Shown one piece after another: positions 9,639 through 18,838 of a stretch of DNA of 64,000 nucleotides. Source of the stretch: Bacteroidales bacterium Phil6 (GTDB lineage Bacteria; Bacteroidota; Bacteroidia; Bacteroidales; F082); the NCBI GenBank assembly GCA_002633315.1, contig NWBN01000008.1:43419-107418 (forward strand), given 5' to 3'. Both the position numbers and the translations under genes were made by a program. The notes under the pieces are model-generated. The model was not told the DNA's origin. It saw only the letters and a list, made by a program, of their open reading frames with translations, and ran no database searches. Position 1 is the first letter of the stretch; each line of letters begins with the position of its first letter.

Positions 9639-9720
9639 AATGTTGAATTTTAATTGATTAATAATAATTTTAATTAACAGTCATTTTATTAAGACAGACT
9701 TAATTCTGCCTTTGATGGTA

Positions 9721-9728
9721 CAAAAATA
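9721..9728 (-). promoter_or_regulatory. Candidate -7 box for the beta-barrel gene
   Basis: Minus strand TATTTTTG matches TAnnTTTG. A TTG-containing stretch lies about 21 nt upstream (near 9750). The leader would be about 80 nt. Confidence 0.35.
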
Positions 9729-9978
9729 TATATTTTTTCAACATCTATAACAATATATCATCAAAACTAAACATATCATCATCTTTTATCTCTGTTTTTA
9801 CATTTAACTGTTAAAAAACAGAATTGTAAATCATCACCTTATCTTAAAACACTGTCATATTTAGAATGAGTATAAAATACAAATTGTCACAGCAACATTT
9901 AAACAACTCACATGCGTCATCTAACAAGGTTTAATAAACCAATTTTGATTTTCGTCAACGTAAATTCACCAAACCGAC

Positions 9979-10013
9979 AAGGACGTATCAAATAATCATA
10001 ATGATACGTCCTT
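9979..10013 (-). terminator. Hairpin after the gene at 10047
   Basis: Perfect 12-bp inverted repeat AAGGACGTATCA / TGATACGTCCTT with an 11-nt loop, 33 nt past the stop. The minus-strand tail (GTCGGTTTGG) is only weakly T-rich. Confidence 0.55.
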
Positions 10014-10046
10014 ATTGACAAATAACAAAATCCATTAAGGATACTA

Positions 10047-11171
10047 TTATTTTCTTCTTCCCGATGATGACGAAGTAGAAGTGTTAGTTGTATTTTTTTT
10101 GACTTTTACAGTTGAAGACCTGTTATTATTTCTTGTATTGTTAGAGCTTGAATTGTTTGTATTATTGTTAACTCTTGGCGTAGAGTTATTAGTCGTACCA
10201 CTATTTATCGTTGTCGTCCGGTTTGTTGTATTTGTCGTTGGGCGATTTGTCGTATTAACTGAAGAACGATTTGTCGTATTTGTTCTTGTTCCGGAATTTA
10301 TTGTAGTTGTCGTTGTGGTAGAGCGATTTGTCGTTGTAGCACTCGAAGTATTTGAAGATGTCGTAGGACGACTTGACGATGTTGTTGTTTTCCTTTCAGA
10401 ACGACTATTGACTGAAGGTCTTGCCGATGACACATTATTCACCGATGTTGCCGGACGTCTGTTCCTAATTTGAGAACCTGCCGATGATGGCAAAGTATTG
10501 TTTACATGAACACCTCCACTTGAAGATGAAGGTCTCGTTACAGTGTTATTATTATTATGAGGTCTGACATTTGACTGATATTGCGGACCACCTTGAATTA
10601 TCACACCATAAGGACGTGCATATCCCGCTGTCACATATCCGTAAGTGGTATAATAACCATAGTAAGGAGGTCTGTGAAGACGCACATCAATATGATAATA
10701 AGTAGGCACCGGAGGAGCAGATTTTACGATATATGTCACTGAAGGCGGATTATTGACACATATCACGAGAGGTTCAAAATCCTCATACATGGTCAACGGA
10801 TACCACTCGCCCATATATTCATATATTGGCATAACTGTATAATAATTATCATAATATACATTCCTCAAATCTATATCGATTTTTATTCTCTTGATATTTC
10901 CGGCCTTGACTTTTATTCTCTTTACAGCATAATAATATTCCGTATCCGGTTCAAGCAATATCATAAAATCTCCTTTGTATGTATCAGAACCTATATTCTG
11001 CACATCAAAATACAACCTCAGGAAGTCTGTATCCATATTAGAATAATATTGCATGGTAGGTTGTGACACCATCAGCAATTCCGGTTCATAATATTGAATA
11101 TCCGTCTGTGCCTTTAAACCGACAGAAAAAACAAGAGTCATTGCCAAAACCATTATTTTCAATGTCTTCAT
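10047..11171 (-). CDS. Exported protein with Thr/Asn/Ser-rich low-complexity tail
   Basis: Function not recognised. From ATG 11171 it is 374 aa. That start is chosen because an AGGAGG sequence lies 5 nt upstream and a signal peptide starts exactly there (MKTLKIMVLAMTLVFSVGLKAQ). An ORF extension to 11213 would bury the signal peptide. Residues about 23-145 look like a folded beta-sandwich (ELLMVSQPTMQYYSN, YFDVQNIGSDTYKGDF). A Tyr/Pro/Gly-rich linker (about 150-195) comes next, then about 165 residues of almost pure Thr, Asn, Ser and Arg with repeated TTNRxTTN units. The basic end is SSSGRRK. No T9SS sorting domain is seen. The tail could be a flexible surface spacer or a glycosylation target (inference). 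A terminator-like hairpin follows. Confidence 0.75.
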   Translation of the reverse strand: MKTLKIMVLAMTLVFSVGLKAQTDIQYYEPELLMVSQPTMQYYSNMDTDFLRLYFDVQNIGSDTYKGDFMILLEPDTEYYYAVKRIKVKAGNIKRIKIDIDLRNVYYDNYYTVMPIYEYMGEWYPLTMYEDFEPLVICVNNPPSVTYIVKSAPPVPTYYHIDVRLHRPPYYGYYTTYGYVTAGYARPYGVIIQGGPQYQSNVRPHNNNNTVTRPSSSSGGVHVNNTLPSSAGSQIRNRRPATSVNNVSSARPSVNSRSERKTTTSSSRPTTSSNTSSATTTNRSTTTTTTINSGTRTNTTNRSSVNTTNRPTTNTTNRTTTINSGTTNNSTPRVNNNTNNSSSNNTRNNNRSSTVKVKKNTTNTSTSSSSGRRK

Positions 11172-11176
11172 AATAT

Positions 11177-11182
11177 CCTCCT
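11177..11182 (-). promoter_or_regulatory. Shine-Dalgarno AGGAGG fixing start at 11171
   Basis: Minus strand AGGAGG ends 5 nt before ATG 11171. Such strong sites are unusual in Bacteroidota, where most starts, including nearly all others here, lack one. Confidence 0.6.
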
Positions 11183-11264
11183 TTTTATTTATTTCCATAA
11201 TTATAACTATCAAAAAGCGTGCAAAAAAACAAAGTAATATTTTTCAAAATAAAAAACCTTTTTT

Positions 11265-13262
11265 TTAAATTTTCTCATACACCGCAGCAGTACGGCTTAC
11301 ATTATAAATCTTCATAATAACATGGTCCTCCCGTCTTTCAGTAGGGAATGACACATCATGGGAAATATTGCCAAATCCACCGAATTCAACGTCATCGGTA
11401 GTAAAAATCATACGGTAATCGCCTGTTTCCTTCACGTTGATTTCATAATCCGGAATGGATTTTACTCCCCAATTAAACACAAAAACGAGTCTGTTGCGTT
11501 CATATACCAATGTTTTATTGTCCTCATCAGCATTTAAAAGCCAAGCCATTTGGGAAGACATCAATTTATGCCGTTTGACAAAAGCGAGCATTGCCTTGTC
11601 AAAGTCGTTAAGGAAATGATATCTGAGATAATCGGCATCGACAAGAGACCACTGGCGGCGCGCATAATGATAACTGAGGTTGTTTTCCGGACGAGGAAAA
11701 TCTATCCATTCCGGATGACCGAACTCGTTACCCATGAAATTAAGCCATGCCTCACCACCAACAGTTATTGTCAGAAAACGTATCATTTTATGAAGAGCCA
11801 TGCCACGGTCTATGATGATATTTTGAGATTTCAAATCCATAAAATCATACATCTCTTTATCCATAAGTCTGAAAGCCAAGGTCTTATCACCCACGAGAGC
11901 CTGGTCGTGAGATTCACAGTAAGCCACTGTCTTCATATTGGGCAGCCTGTCGTTCATCACATGGAAAAACTCTCCCATATTCCATTGTTCATCAGTATAG
12001 TCTTTCAGCACTTTAATCCAAAAATCAGGCAAACCCATGCCGAGTCTGTAATCAAAATCGATGCCTCCGCTTTTCACGTCTGTACATAATCCCGGCATGC
12101 CACTGACATCTTCCGCAACAGTCACGGCATCATGTTTCAGCCCATGAGTCAACACATTTGCCAATTGCAAATATACCACGGCATCCTTATCCACATTATT
12201 GCCAAAATATTTCCATGGGTCATCGAAAACGACTCCCATACCATGGTCAAGATATAACATGGAAGTCACACCATCAAACCGAAAACCGTCAAAGTTGAAA
12301 TCTTCCAACCAATAACGGACATTTGACAAAAGGAAACGCAAAGTATCTTCTTTGCCATAATCGAACAGTCTTGAGTCCCATAGCGGGTGATAGCCTTCTT
12401 TACCAGTCTTAAAATATTGATAATCCGTACCATCAAACAGATTGATACCCTCTCTTGTATTCTTCACCGTATGAGAATGTACCAAATCCATAATAACCTT
12501 GATACCGAGATGATGAGCTTCATCAATCAACATTTTAAGTTCTTCCGGAGTACCGAAACGAGAACTCGGGGCAAAGAAATTGGATACATGATAACCGAAA
12601 GAGCCATAATAAGGATGTTCCGCTATAGCCATCAATTGCAAAGCATTGTATCCATCTTCTTTAATACGAGGCAACACATTGATTCTAAACTCGTCATAAG
12701 TTCCGACGCCTTCTTTTTCCTGTGCCATGCCAATATGGGCTTCATAAATAAAAAGAGGATCTTTTTTATTGGAAGGGCTATCATATTTAAAGACATAAGG
12801 GTGTGGAGGATTCCAAAACTGACCTGTAAAATCATGAGTAACAGGGTCTTGTACTGCTCTTCTTATGTATGTGGGGATTCGTTCCATTTCTCCAATACTC
12901 GACTGCACTATGACTTTCAAAAGGCTGCCGTGAACGAGACGTCCGGCATACTGAGCATCAGGAAGAAACAATTCCCAGATACCATTGCCCACATTTTCGA
13001 GAGGATGATCATAACGTTGCCACCCGTTAAAATCGCCTGTCAAAGACAAATAAGATGCTGCAGGAGCAAACTCTCTATACCACCACCCATGCCGCATTTT
13101 ATCGTAATTGAATCCGAAAAACTTATGCGCAGTAGCGAAGTTTGCAAGACTGCCATACTGCTGTACCAATTCGTCATAACGACGCTGATAACGTTCATAG
13201 CGTTCCAGGACAGCCTGCGCCACAGGCTCCAACCATGCATCTTGTTTTACTATATCCAACAT
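11265..13262 (-). CDS. glgB: 1,4-alpha-glucan branching enzyme (GH13)
   Basis: Cuts alpha-1,4 glucan chains and rejoins them as alpha-1,6 branches in glycogen synthesis. 665 aa, no signal peptide, cytoplasmic. Seen: an N-terminal helical segment; a CBM48-like domain (about 50-150, with LTGDFNGW); the GH13 barrel with region I DLVHSH (259-264), nucleophile Asp330 in FRFDGVTS, acid/base Glu384 in TVAEDVS and Asp453 in CESHDQ; and an all-beta C-terminal domain. The layout and motifs fit the eukaryote-like GH13_8 branching enzymes usual in Bacteroidota. It follows the amylase gene by 34 nt on the same strand, so the two probably form a unit for intracellular glycogen metabolism. Confidence 0.92.
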   Translation of the reverse strand: MLDIVKQDAWLEPVAQAVLERYERYQRRYDELVQQYGSLANFATAHKFFGFNYDKMRHGWWYREFAPAASYLSLTGDFNGWQRYDHPLENVGNGIWELFLPDAQYAGRLVHGSLLKVIVQSSIGEMERIPTYIRRAVQDPVTHDFTGQFWNPPHPYVFKYDSPSNKKDPLFIYEAHIGMAQEKEGVGTYDEFRINVLPRIKEDGYNALQLMAIAEHPYYGSFGYHVSNFFAPSSRFGTPEELKMLIDEAHHLGIKVIMDLVHSHTVKNTREGINLFDGTDYQYFKTGKEGYHPLWDSRLFDYGKEDTLRFLLSNVRYWLEDFNFDGFRFDGVTSMLYLDHGMGVVFDDPWKYFGNNVDKDAVVYLQLANVLTHGLKHDAVTVAEDVSGMPGLCTDVKSGGIDFDYRLGMGLPDFWIKVLKDYTDEQWNMGEFFHVMNDRLPNMKTVAYCESHDQALVGDKTLAFRLMDKEMYDFMDLKSQNIIIDRGMALHKMIRFLTITVGGEAWLNFMGNEFGHPEWIDFPRPENNLSYHYARRQWSLVDADYLRYHFLNDFDKAMLAFVKRHKLMSSQMAWLLNADEDNKTLVYERNRLVFVFNWGVKSIPDYEINVKETGDYRMIFTTDDVEFGGFGNISHDVSFPTERREDHVIMKIYNVSRTAAVYEKI

Positions 13263-13296
13263 ACCTTGCTATATTAACAATTACAACATCACTTTT

Positions 13297-14979
13297 CTAT
13301 AAAACCTCTCTCAACGACATAACCTTGACATCAGAAGGTTCAAGTAACAAAGTTACTCCCTCATTATCAACAGTATGAATATCAACATCAATTTTATTAG
13401 CATTAAAGACATCATGCAATATCCACCTGCTGTTCACATCTACCTTCATCAATGACAATGCATCGGAAGGGATCTTCACTTTCACATCACGACACTCCTT
13501 GTCATTGAAATTAACGACGACAAGAAGCCTGTCATTATTATAATAACGCAAAAAAGCATATACAAATTGCGGGTCGAAATCAGAATACCACGGATTAGCC
13601 CACATAAGGTCGTAAAACTCTCCACGACGTATGGCATCGCTGTCAAGACGCAAATTAAGCAATCGTTTGTAAAATTCATACAACTTTTTCTGTTGTTTGT
13701 CAAATCCGCCTCCGTCGAAAGCTCCATTATTCATCCAACGCTGATGTTTTGGCATTGTGACATAGTCAAAAATCGACGTTCTGCCATCATCTCCGCTGAA
13801 CCCGTTTGAGCCTCGGGCATCCTCTCCGCTCTCCTGTCCATCATATATCATAAAAGGGCCTCTATTCATCAATGCCGACACTGTCACAGCAGGCAGAGCC
13901 TTGAAAGAATCACCATAAAAATGTTCAGAAGCCACTCGCTGTTCATCATGATTCTCCATAAAACGCAACATCCTGTCGTCCAAACCGTTTAGTGCCTTCC
14001 ACGTATCCGTAATACTATCCGCTCTTTGTTTGTGACGACAAATGTTCTCCAAAGTATTGTACAATCCGACTTTATCATAAAGATAATCGAAACCGGCATC
14101 CAAATAACGACGATACAAATCGGGACGGTAAATCTCAGCTATCATCACCACATCATATTCTCTATGAATCTTATCCAACACCCAAGCCCAAAACTCGACA
14201 GGCACCATTTCTGCCATATCGACACGAAAGCCGTCAATATCCTTGCCACACCAAAAACGCAACACATGTAACATTTTATGCCACGTATCCGGAATATCTT
14301 CAAAATAAGTCCTGCCGTCTCTATAATCAATACCATAATTCAACTTCACGGTATCATACCAGTCGTTGACAGATGGAGTCGGAACGAACACATCATTACC
14401 GGAAGCCTTGGCAGGATATTCCTGATAGTCGGAAACATCAGATGCAACACCATACGGCAAAACAAACTTCTGCTGAGGGCAATAATAGAAGTTGTTATTA
14501 GTAGAAAAGGACACCATGACATTGTCATGAGCACCAAAATCCTCTACATCCTCCGGGCGACAAATAGACTTATATTCACGCGCAAGATGATTTGGAACAA
14601 AATCGATAATCACTTCAAGACCATGATCATGAATACGTCGCACCAATTCCTCAAACTCTTTCATTCTCTTATCAGGGCAGATGGCGAGGTCCGGGTCTAT
14701 GTCATAATAGTCCACTATGGCGTATGGAGATCCTGCTTTACCCTTGGTTATCTGCCTGTGTGTGGCATTAATACCAAGCTCAGGATATGCTGTCAGCGAA
14801 GCATGACGCAATACGCCGGTAAGCCATATTTGCGTTATTCCCAATGACTTAAGAGCCTCAATGGCTGTATCGTCAATATCGGCAAAAGTGCCGCATCCGT
14901 TCTTCTTTTTGTCCCCGTCAAAGACAGTATTATCATTCTTGTTTCCGAAAACACGAGGAAAAAGCTGATAAATATTCAT
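13297..14979 (-). CDS. Cytoplasmic alpha-amylase family glycosidase (GH13)
   Basis: Alpha-glucan hydrolase or transferase, 560 aa, no signal peptide. It probably acts on glycogen or imported maltodextrin in the cytoplasm. Seen: GH13 region I IDFVPNH (125-131), nucleophile Asp254 in GFRVDMAE, acid/base Glu282 in MIAEIY, and Asp345 in MENHDEQ; the C-terminal domain (about 440-560) is beta-rich. The start MNIYQLFPRVFG is typical of Bacteroidota intracellular amylases. It is first in a unit with glgB and divergent from the secreted-amylase operon. Exact specificity (amylase, maltogenic or debranching) cannot be told from sequence alone. Confidence 0.87.
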   Translation of the reverse strand: MNIYQLFPRVFGNKNDNTVFDGDKKKNGCGTFADIDDTAIEALKSLGITQIWLTGVLRHASLTAYPELGINATHRQITKGKAGSPYAIVDYYDIDPDLAICPDKRMKEFEELVRRIHDHGLEVIIDFVPNHLAREYKSICRPEDVEDFGAHDNVMVSFSTNNNFYYCPQQKFVLPYGVASDVSDYQEYPAKASGNDVFVPTPSVNDWYDTVKLNYGIDYRDGRTYFEDIPDTWHKMLHVLRFWCGKDIDGFRVDMAEMVPVEFWAWVLDKIHREYDVVMIAEIYRPDLYRRYLDAGFDYLYDKVGLYNTLENICRHKQRADSITDTWKALNGLDDRMLRFMENHDEQRVASEHFYGDSFKALPAVTVSALMNRGPFMIYDGQESGEDARGSNGFSGDDGRTSIFDYVTMPKHQRWMNNGAFDGGGFDKQQKKLYEFYKRLLNLRLDSDAIRRGEFYDLMWANPWYSDFDPQFVYAFLRYYNNDRLLVVVNFNDKECRDVKVKIPSDALSLMKVDVNSRWILHDVFNANKIDVDIHTVDNEGVTLLLEPSDVKVMSLREVL

Positions 14980-14995
14980 GTTTTTTATTGTGTAA

Positions 14996-15003
14996 CAAAT
15001 TTA
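14996..15003 (-). promoter_or_regulatory. Candidate -7 box for the amylase-glgB unit
   Basis: Minus strand TAAATTTG matches TAnnTTTG and lies 17 nt before the start codon. A TTTG is present upstream but only 14 nt away, closer than usual. Confidence 0.3.
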
Positions 15004-15138
15004 AAATGTAAAAGTACCAAAAAAAACGATTATTTCACACTTTTAACCTTATTATTATTCAAATTTTACAAATAAACCTCCTTCAAAAAGAAAAAACATC
15101 AAACATTTAAGTGTTTGAAATGTTTATTCAGAAAAAAC

Positions 15139-15597
15139 ATGAACGATACATTATTAACAACCAAAGATAAAAGCCGGGACTATAGACAGATTTATTATGA
15201 TGGATTTATCATCATCAAGCCTCATTTTCTCGAACATTATGATGAAATTGCAAAAGAACTTCGCATGCGCGACTTCACCATCATTGAAGCAGAGCGCAAA
15301 AGACTCACCTTGGATGAAGCTAAAGAATTGTATGTGATGCACAAAAACAAGGATTTTTTTGATGAACTTATACATTATATGAGTAGCGACGACAGCATAG
15401 GCATGGCAGTATTGTCGCCATTCAGTGACAGAGATACTGCAATAGAAGCTGTCAATGACATCAAAGATAAATATCGTAAAAGATACAGCACAGATTCCAT
15501 TCATAATGTCATTCACAGTTCCGACAGTTATGATAACGTACTTCGCGAAGCTGCAATATATTTCCATGATTTACCTTTGTTTTCAAAAAACCAATGA
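15139..15597 (+). CDS. Divergent nucleoside-diphosphate-kinase-like protein
   Basis: 152 aa from ATG 15139. An in-frame ATG at 15115 is possible but adds a tail unlike the family. NDK-like features: IIIKPH near the start (the KP of the phosphate site), the ELYxxHKxKxFFDELIHYMSS helix pattern, and near the C-terminus NVIHSSDSYDN, which corresponds to the NDK active-site motif NxxHGSDS with the phosphoryl-carrying His kept. The region that normally carries GxTxPxxAxxGTIRGDF is shortened and replaced by a lysine/arginine-rich helix, so catalysis is uncertain. Its stop overlaps the start of the neopullulanase gene (ATGATG/TGA at 15594-15597), which suggests translational coupling with the alpha-glucan operon. 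Confidence 0.65.
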   Translation: MNDTLLTTKDKSRDYRQIYYDGFIIIKPHFLEHYDEIAKELRMRDFTIIEAERKRLTLDEAKELYVMHKNKDFFDELIHYMSSDDSIGMAVLSPFSDRDTAIEAVNDIKDKYRKRYSTDSIHNVIHSSDSYDNVLREAAIYFHDLPLFSKNQ

Positions 15598-17405
15598 TGC
15601 GTATATACCTATTAATATTACTGACGATAATATGTCTCAATAAAACAAACTGCAAAAACATAGACATTATCATAGAACCTCCTTCCTGGTGGGTAGGAAT
15701 GAAAAATCCGGAATTACAGCTCATGATTTATGGTAAAGACATAAGCAGCTATGAGGTAAAATGTAACAGCAATTCTGTAACAATAAAAGATATTATCAAG
15801 ACAAGTAATCCGAACTATCTTTTTATAGATATTGTCATAGATGAAAGTGCGCAAGCCGGCACTCTCGATTTCATCTTCACAAAAAAAGGCAAAACATACA
15901 AAGTGCCATATATTCTTCAAGAACGCAAACCGATGTCTTCAGAACGACAAGGGTTCGACACTTCTGACGTGATATACCTTCTCATGCCGGACCGTTTTGT
16001 CAATGGGGATAAAAAAAATGACAATATCATAAGAATGAAAGAGAAAACAAATCTCCTTGACCCTGACGGTCGTCATGGAGGCGACATACAAGGTATCATA
16101 GACAGCATGAATTATTTCAACGACATGGGATACACAGCATTATGGCTAAATCCCGTTCTCGAAAATAACAACGATGCTTATTCTTATCACGGCTATGCCA
16201 TCACCGATTTTTACAATATTGACCCGCGTTTTGGTGACAATACATTATATAAAGAAATGGTAAACCAAGCCCACCGGGAAGGCATTAAAGTCATCAAAGA
16301 TATGGTTTTCAATCATTTTGGCGAAGGACACCGATGGTATGAGGAACTGCCGGACAGCAGTTGGATCAACAGATGGGACAACTTTACACGCTCCAATTAC
16401 CGTGGTTCTGTCATCAGCGACCCATACAGTTCCCAATACGACAAGGATATTATGACAAAAGGATGGTTCGACACAAGCATGCCTGACCTTAACCAGGAGA
16501 ATCCTTTAGTTGCCAACTATTTGATTCAAAATGCAATATGGTGGGTTGAATATGCAGACCTCGATGGCATACGTATGGATACCTACCCGTATTCTGACGA
16601 AGCATTCATGAAACAGTGGATGCTGCGTATGAAAGAAGAATATCCCAATCTCAGCATAGTAGGTGAGGCATGGCTCAACAACAAAACACAAGTAGCTTTC
16701 TGGCAGGATAACGACTTCTACGGCAATGACAGTAATCTCGATTTTGTTATGGATTTCCCTTTACAAGGTGCTATTGTCAAGGCATTCACCACTGATGAAG
16801 GCTGGGACAGCGGCATGGCTGCACTTTATGAATCACTCAGCCAGGATTTTGCATATCCCGATCCTTATAAGATCTTGATTTTTATGGACAACCATGACTT
16901 AAGCAGGATATTTTCACTTATAAACAAAGACTTCGACAAATGGAAAATGGCAACTGCCTTTCTTTTGACGACAAGAGGAATACCACAGATTTGGATGGGT
17001 ACAGAATTGTTGAACACCGGCTTCGAATGGAACGGTCATGGCAAAATGAGACAAGATTTCAACACAATAACTGATGATGTTGACAGCGTCATGGCATACG
17101 AGGCTCGCAACTATATGAAAACATTACTTAACTATCGCAAAAATTCTGATGTTTTGCAAAACGGAAAACTGCTGCATTTCATACCTCATGACGGAATATA
17201 TACCTACTTCAGATATAACGACAACGACGCCGTCATGGTGATCCTCAACAATAACGATGATGAGATGACCATAGACACAGAACGTTATAACGAGATATTA
17301 CGTCATTATCATACAGGTAAAGACATAATAACAAATAAAAGATATGATATTAAAAATCCTGTCACAATAAAACCTCACAACGCATTAATACTTGAATTAC
17401 AATAA
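15594..17405 (+). CDS. Secreted neopullulanase/alpha-amylase (GH13, SusA-like)
   Basis: 603 aa with a signal peptide (residues 1-20, ending TNC-K). Next comes an N-terminal cyclomaltodextrinase-type beta-domain (about 22-108, starting IIIEPPSWWVGM), then the GH13 barrel. Seen: NPV and HGY motifs (186-200), region I DMVFNH (236-241), nucleophile Asp329 in GIRMDTY, acid/base Glu358 in IVGEAW, and FMDNHD near 430. This domain order matches SusA-type neopullulanases, which hydrolyse starch fragments and pullulan in the periplasm. It overlaps the NDK-like gene by 4 nt and is followed by the lipoprotein amylase after 7 nt. The signal peptide end resembles a lipobox only weakly (KTNC). Confidence 0.87.
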   Translation: MMRIYLLILLTIICLNKTNCKNIDIIIEPPSWWVGMKNPELQLMIYGKDISSYEVKCNSNSVTIKDIIKTSNPNYLFIDIVIDESAQAGTLDFIFTKKGKTYKVPYILQERKPMSSERQGFDTSDVIYLLMPDRFVNGDKKNDNIIRMKEKTNLLDPDGRHGGDIQGIIDSMNYFNDMGYTALWLNPVLENNNDAYSYHGYAITDFYNIDPRFGDNTLYKEMVNQAHREGIKVIKDMVFNHFGEGHRWYEELPDSSWINRWDNFTRSNYRGSVISDPYSSQYDKDIMTKGWFDTSMPDLNQENPLVANYLIQNAIWWVEYADLDGIRMDTYPYSDEAFMKQWMLRMKEEYPNLSIVGEAWLNNKTQVAFWQDNDFYGNDSNLDFVMDFPLQGAIVKAFTTDEGWDSGMAALYESLSQDFAYPDPYKILIFMDNHDLSRIFSLINKDFDKWKMATAFLLTTRGIPQIWMGTELLNTGFEWNGHGKMRQDFNTITDDVDSVMAYEARNYMKTLLNYRKNSDVLQNGKLLHFIPHDGIYTYFRYNDNDAVMVILNNNDDEMTIDTERYNEILRHYHTGKDIITNKRYDIKNPVTIKPHNALILELQ

Positions 17406-17412
17406 TAACATC

Positions 17413-18774
17413 ATGAAAAAATCACCTATTATCTTAATTTCAATTCTTCTCGCCATTTCAAGTTGCAATACGAGAACAGAAACAAACAGCAGTGCCACCA
17501 TCATAGACGCTCCACCATCATGGACTGAGAATGCAGTACTTTATGAGATGAATGTACGTCAATTCACAAAAAAAGGCACTTTCAACGCAGCAGCGGAACA
17601 CCTTCCCCGATTAAAGAATTTAGGTATCGATATAATATGGCTCATGCCTATTTATCCCATTGGAGAAGTCAACCGCAAAGGCAGTCTCGGAAGTCCTTAC
17701 GCTGTAAAAAACTATACTGAAATCAACCCTGAACTCGGCAATGCCAAGGACCTAAAAAACTTCATCGACAAGGCACACAACTTAGGCATGAAAGTCATCC
17801 TGGACTGGGTCGCCAACCATACTTCACCGGACAATATTTATCTCAGCCAATATCCCGACTGGTATGAATATGACATATACGGAGACCTCGTAATACCGGA
17901 AGACTGGACAGACGTCGTAGAACTTAACTACGACAATGCCGAACTCAGACAACGCATGATCAATGACATGAAATATTGGGTTATCAATTTTGACATCGAC
18001 GGTTTCAGATGCGACATGGCCGGTATGGTGCCCACTTCTTTTTGGGAAGAAGCCACAGCTGCTCTTGACAGCGTCAAGCCGCTTTTCATGTTGGCAGAAG
18101 ACGAACAAGACAGCACTCTTACATACAAAGCCTTCGATGCCAACTACGGTTGGGTGATGCATCATCTGATGAATGACATTGCAAAAGGCAAGAGAGATGC
18201 CAAAGACCTTGCCAATTATATAGGTACCAACATGCACAACTTCGAAAAGAGAGCATACAAAATGTTATTCACTTCCAATCATGATGAAAATGCATGGAAC
18301 GGTTCTGAAATAGAACGACTTGGAGACGGAGTAGAAGCATTCGCTGTGCTTACCTACAGTCTGCCCGGCATACCAATGATGTACAACGGACAAGAAATAG
18401 GTCTCGCAAGACGTCTGAAATTCTTTGAAAAAGACAGCATACAATGGATTGACAATCCAAAATACAGTACGTTTTACCGTAAACTCAATGCAATAAAACA
18501 TTCCAACCCGGCTCTCGCCAATGGGAACAACGGAGGAAAACTCAAAACTTTTATCACCAATCATCCTGACAAGGTGTTGGCATTTGAGCGTACAAAAGGT
18601 GAGAACTGCGTAATAACGATAGCCAATTTAAGCGATAAACCATTAGAACTTGACATCAACCTGAAAGGCAACTATAAAAACCTGTTTACAGACAAAATCA
18701 TCACCATAAACAAAAGACTTTCAATGGAAGCATGGGGTTATTATCTTCTATCTCCAATCACTAATAACAAATAA
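17413..18774 (+). CDS. Lipoprotein alpha-amylase (GH13)
   Basis: 453 aa from ATG 17413. An in-frame ATG at 17392 lies inside the previous gene and would displace the signal. Seen: a lipoprotein signal peptide with ISSC (lipidated Cys18), then a compact GH13 domain. It has region I DWVANH (131-136), nucleophile Asp201 in GFRCDMAG, acid/base Glu229 in MLAEDE, and SNHDEN (about 284-289), with a short C-terminal beta-domain. It probably sits in the outer membrane and trims starch or maltooligosaccharides before uptake. No SusC/SusD pair or starch regulator lies beside it, so this is not a complete polysaccharide utilization locus. A terminator hairpin follows at 18789. Confidence 0.85.
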   Translation: MKKSPIILISILLAISSCNTRTETNSSATIIDAPPSWTENAVLYEMNVRQFTKKGTFNAAAEHLPRLKNLGIDIIWLMPIYPIGEVNRKGSLGSPYAVKNYTEINPELGNAKDLKNFIDKAHNLGMKVILDWVANHTSPDNIYLSQYPDWYEYDIYGDLVIPEDWTDVVELNYDNAELRQRMINDMKYWVINFDIDGFRCDMAGMVPTSFWEEATAALDSVKPLFMLAEDEQDSTLTYKAFDANYGWVMHHLMNDIAKGKRDAKDLANYIGTNMHNFEKRAYKMLFTSNHDENAWNGSEIERLGDGVEAFAVLTYSLPGIPMMYNGQEIGLARRLKFFEKDSIQWIDNPKYSTFYRKLNAIKHSNPALANGNNGGKLKTFITNHPDKVLAFERTKGENCVITIANLSDKPLELDINLKGNYKNLFTDKIITINKRLSMEAWGYYLLSPITNNK

Positions 18775-18788
18775 AGCAAGTTTAAATG

Positions 18789-18822
18789 TAGGGGTATATC
18801 AGATTTGTTTGATATGCCCCTA
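18789..18822. terminator. Shared bidirectional terminator
   Basis: TAGGGGTATATCA pairs with TGATATGCCCCTA (13 bp, one G-U). It lies between the convergent amylase and oligopeptidase genes, with AT-rich flanks on both sides. Confidence 0.75.
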
Positions 18823-18838
18823 AATTAAAAATGATATT

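Larger units (their letters stand above)
9639..10046. other. Intergenic region, 408 nt
   Basis: Gap between two minus-strand genes. It holds the terminator of the 10047 gene (9979-10013), the candidate promoter for the barrel gene, and a small perfect inverted repeat GGTTTA-A-TAAACC at 9928-9940. No plausible coding sequence. Confidence 0.55.

Noticed and set aside
10081..10473. 130-aa plus-strand frame rich in Val/Leu/Phe
   Set aside because: It is the complement of the Thr/Asn low-complexity tail of the minus-strand gene; the composition is a mirror effect.
12387..13277. 296-aa plus-strand frame
   Set aside because: It lies entirely opposite glgB, which has all its catalytic motifs; the frame has no recognisable motif or signal.
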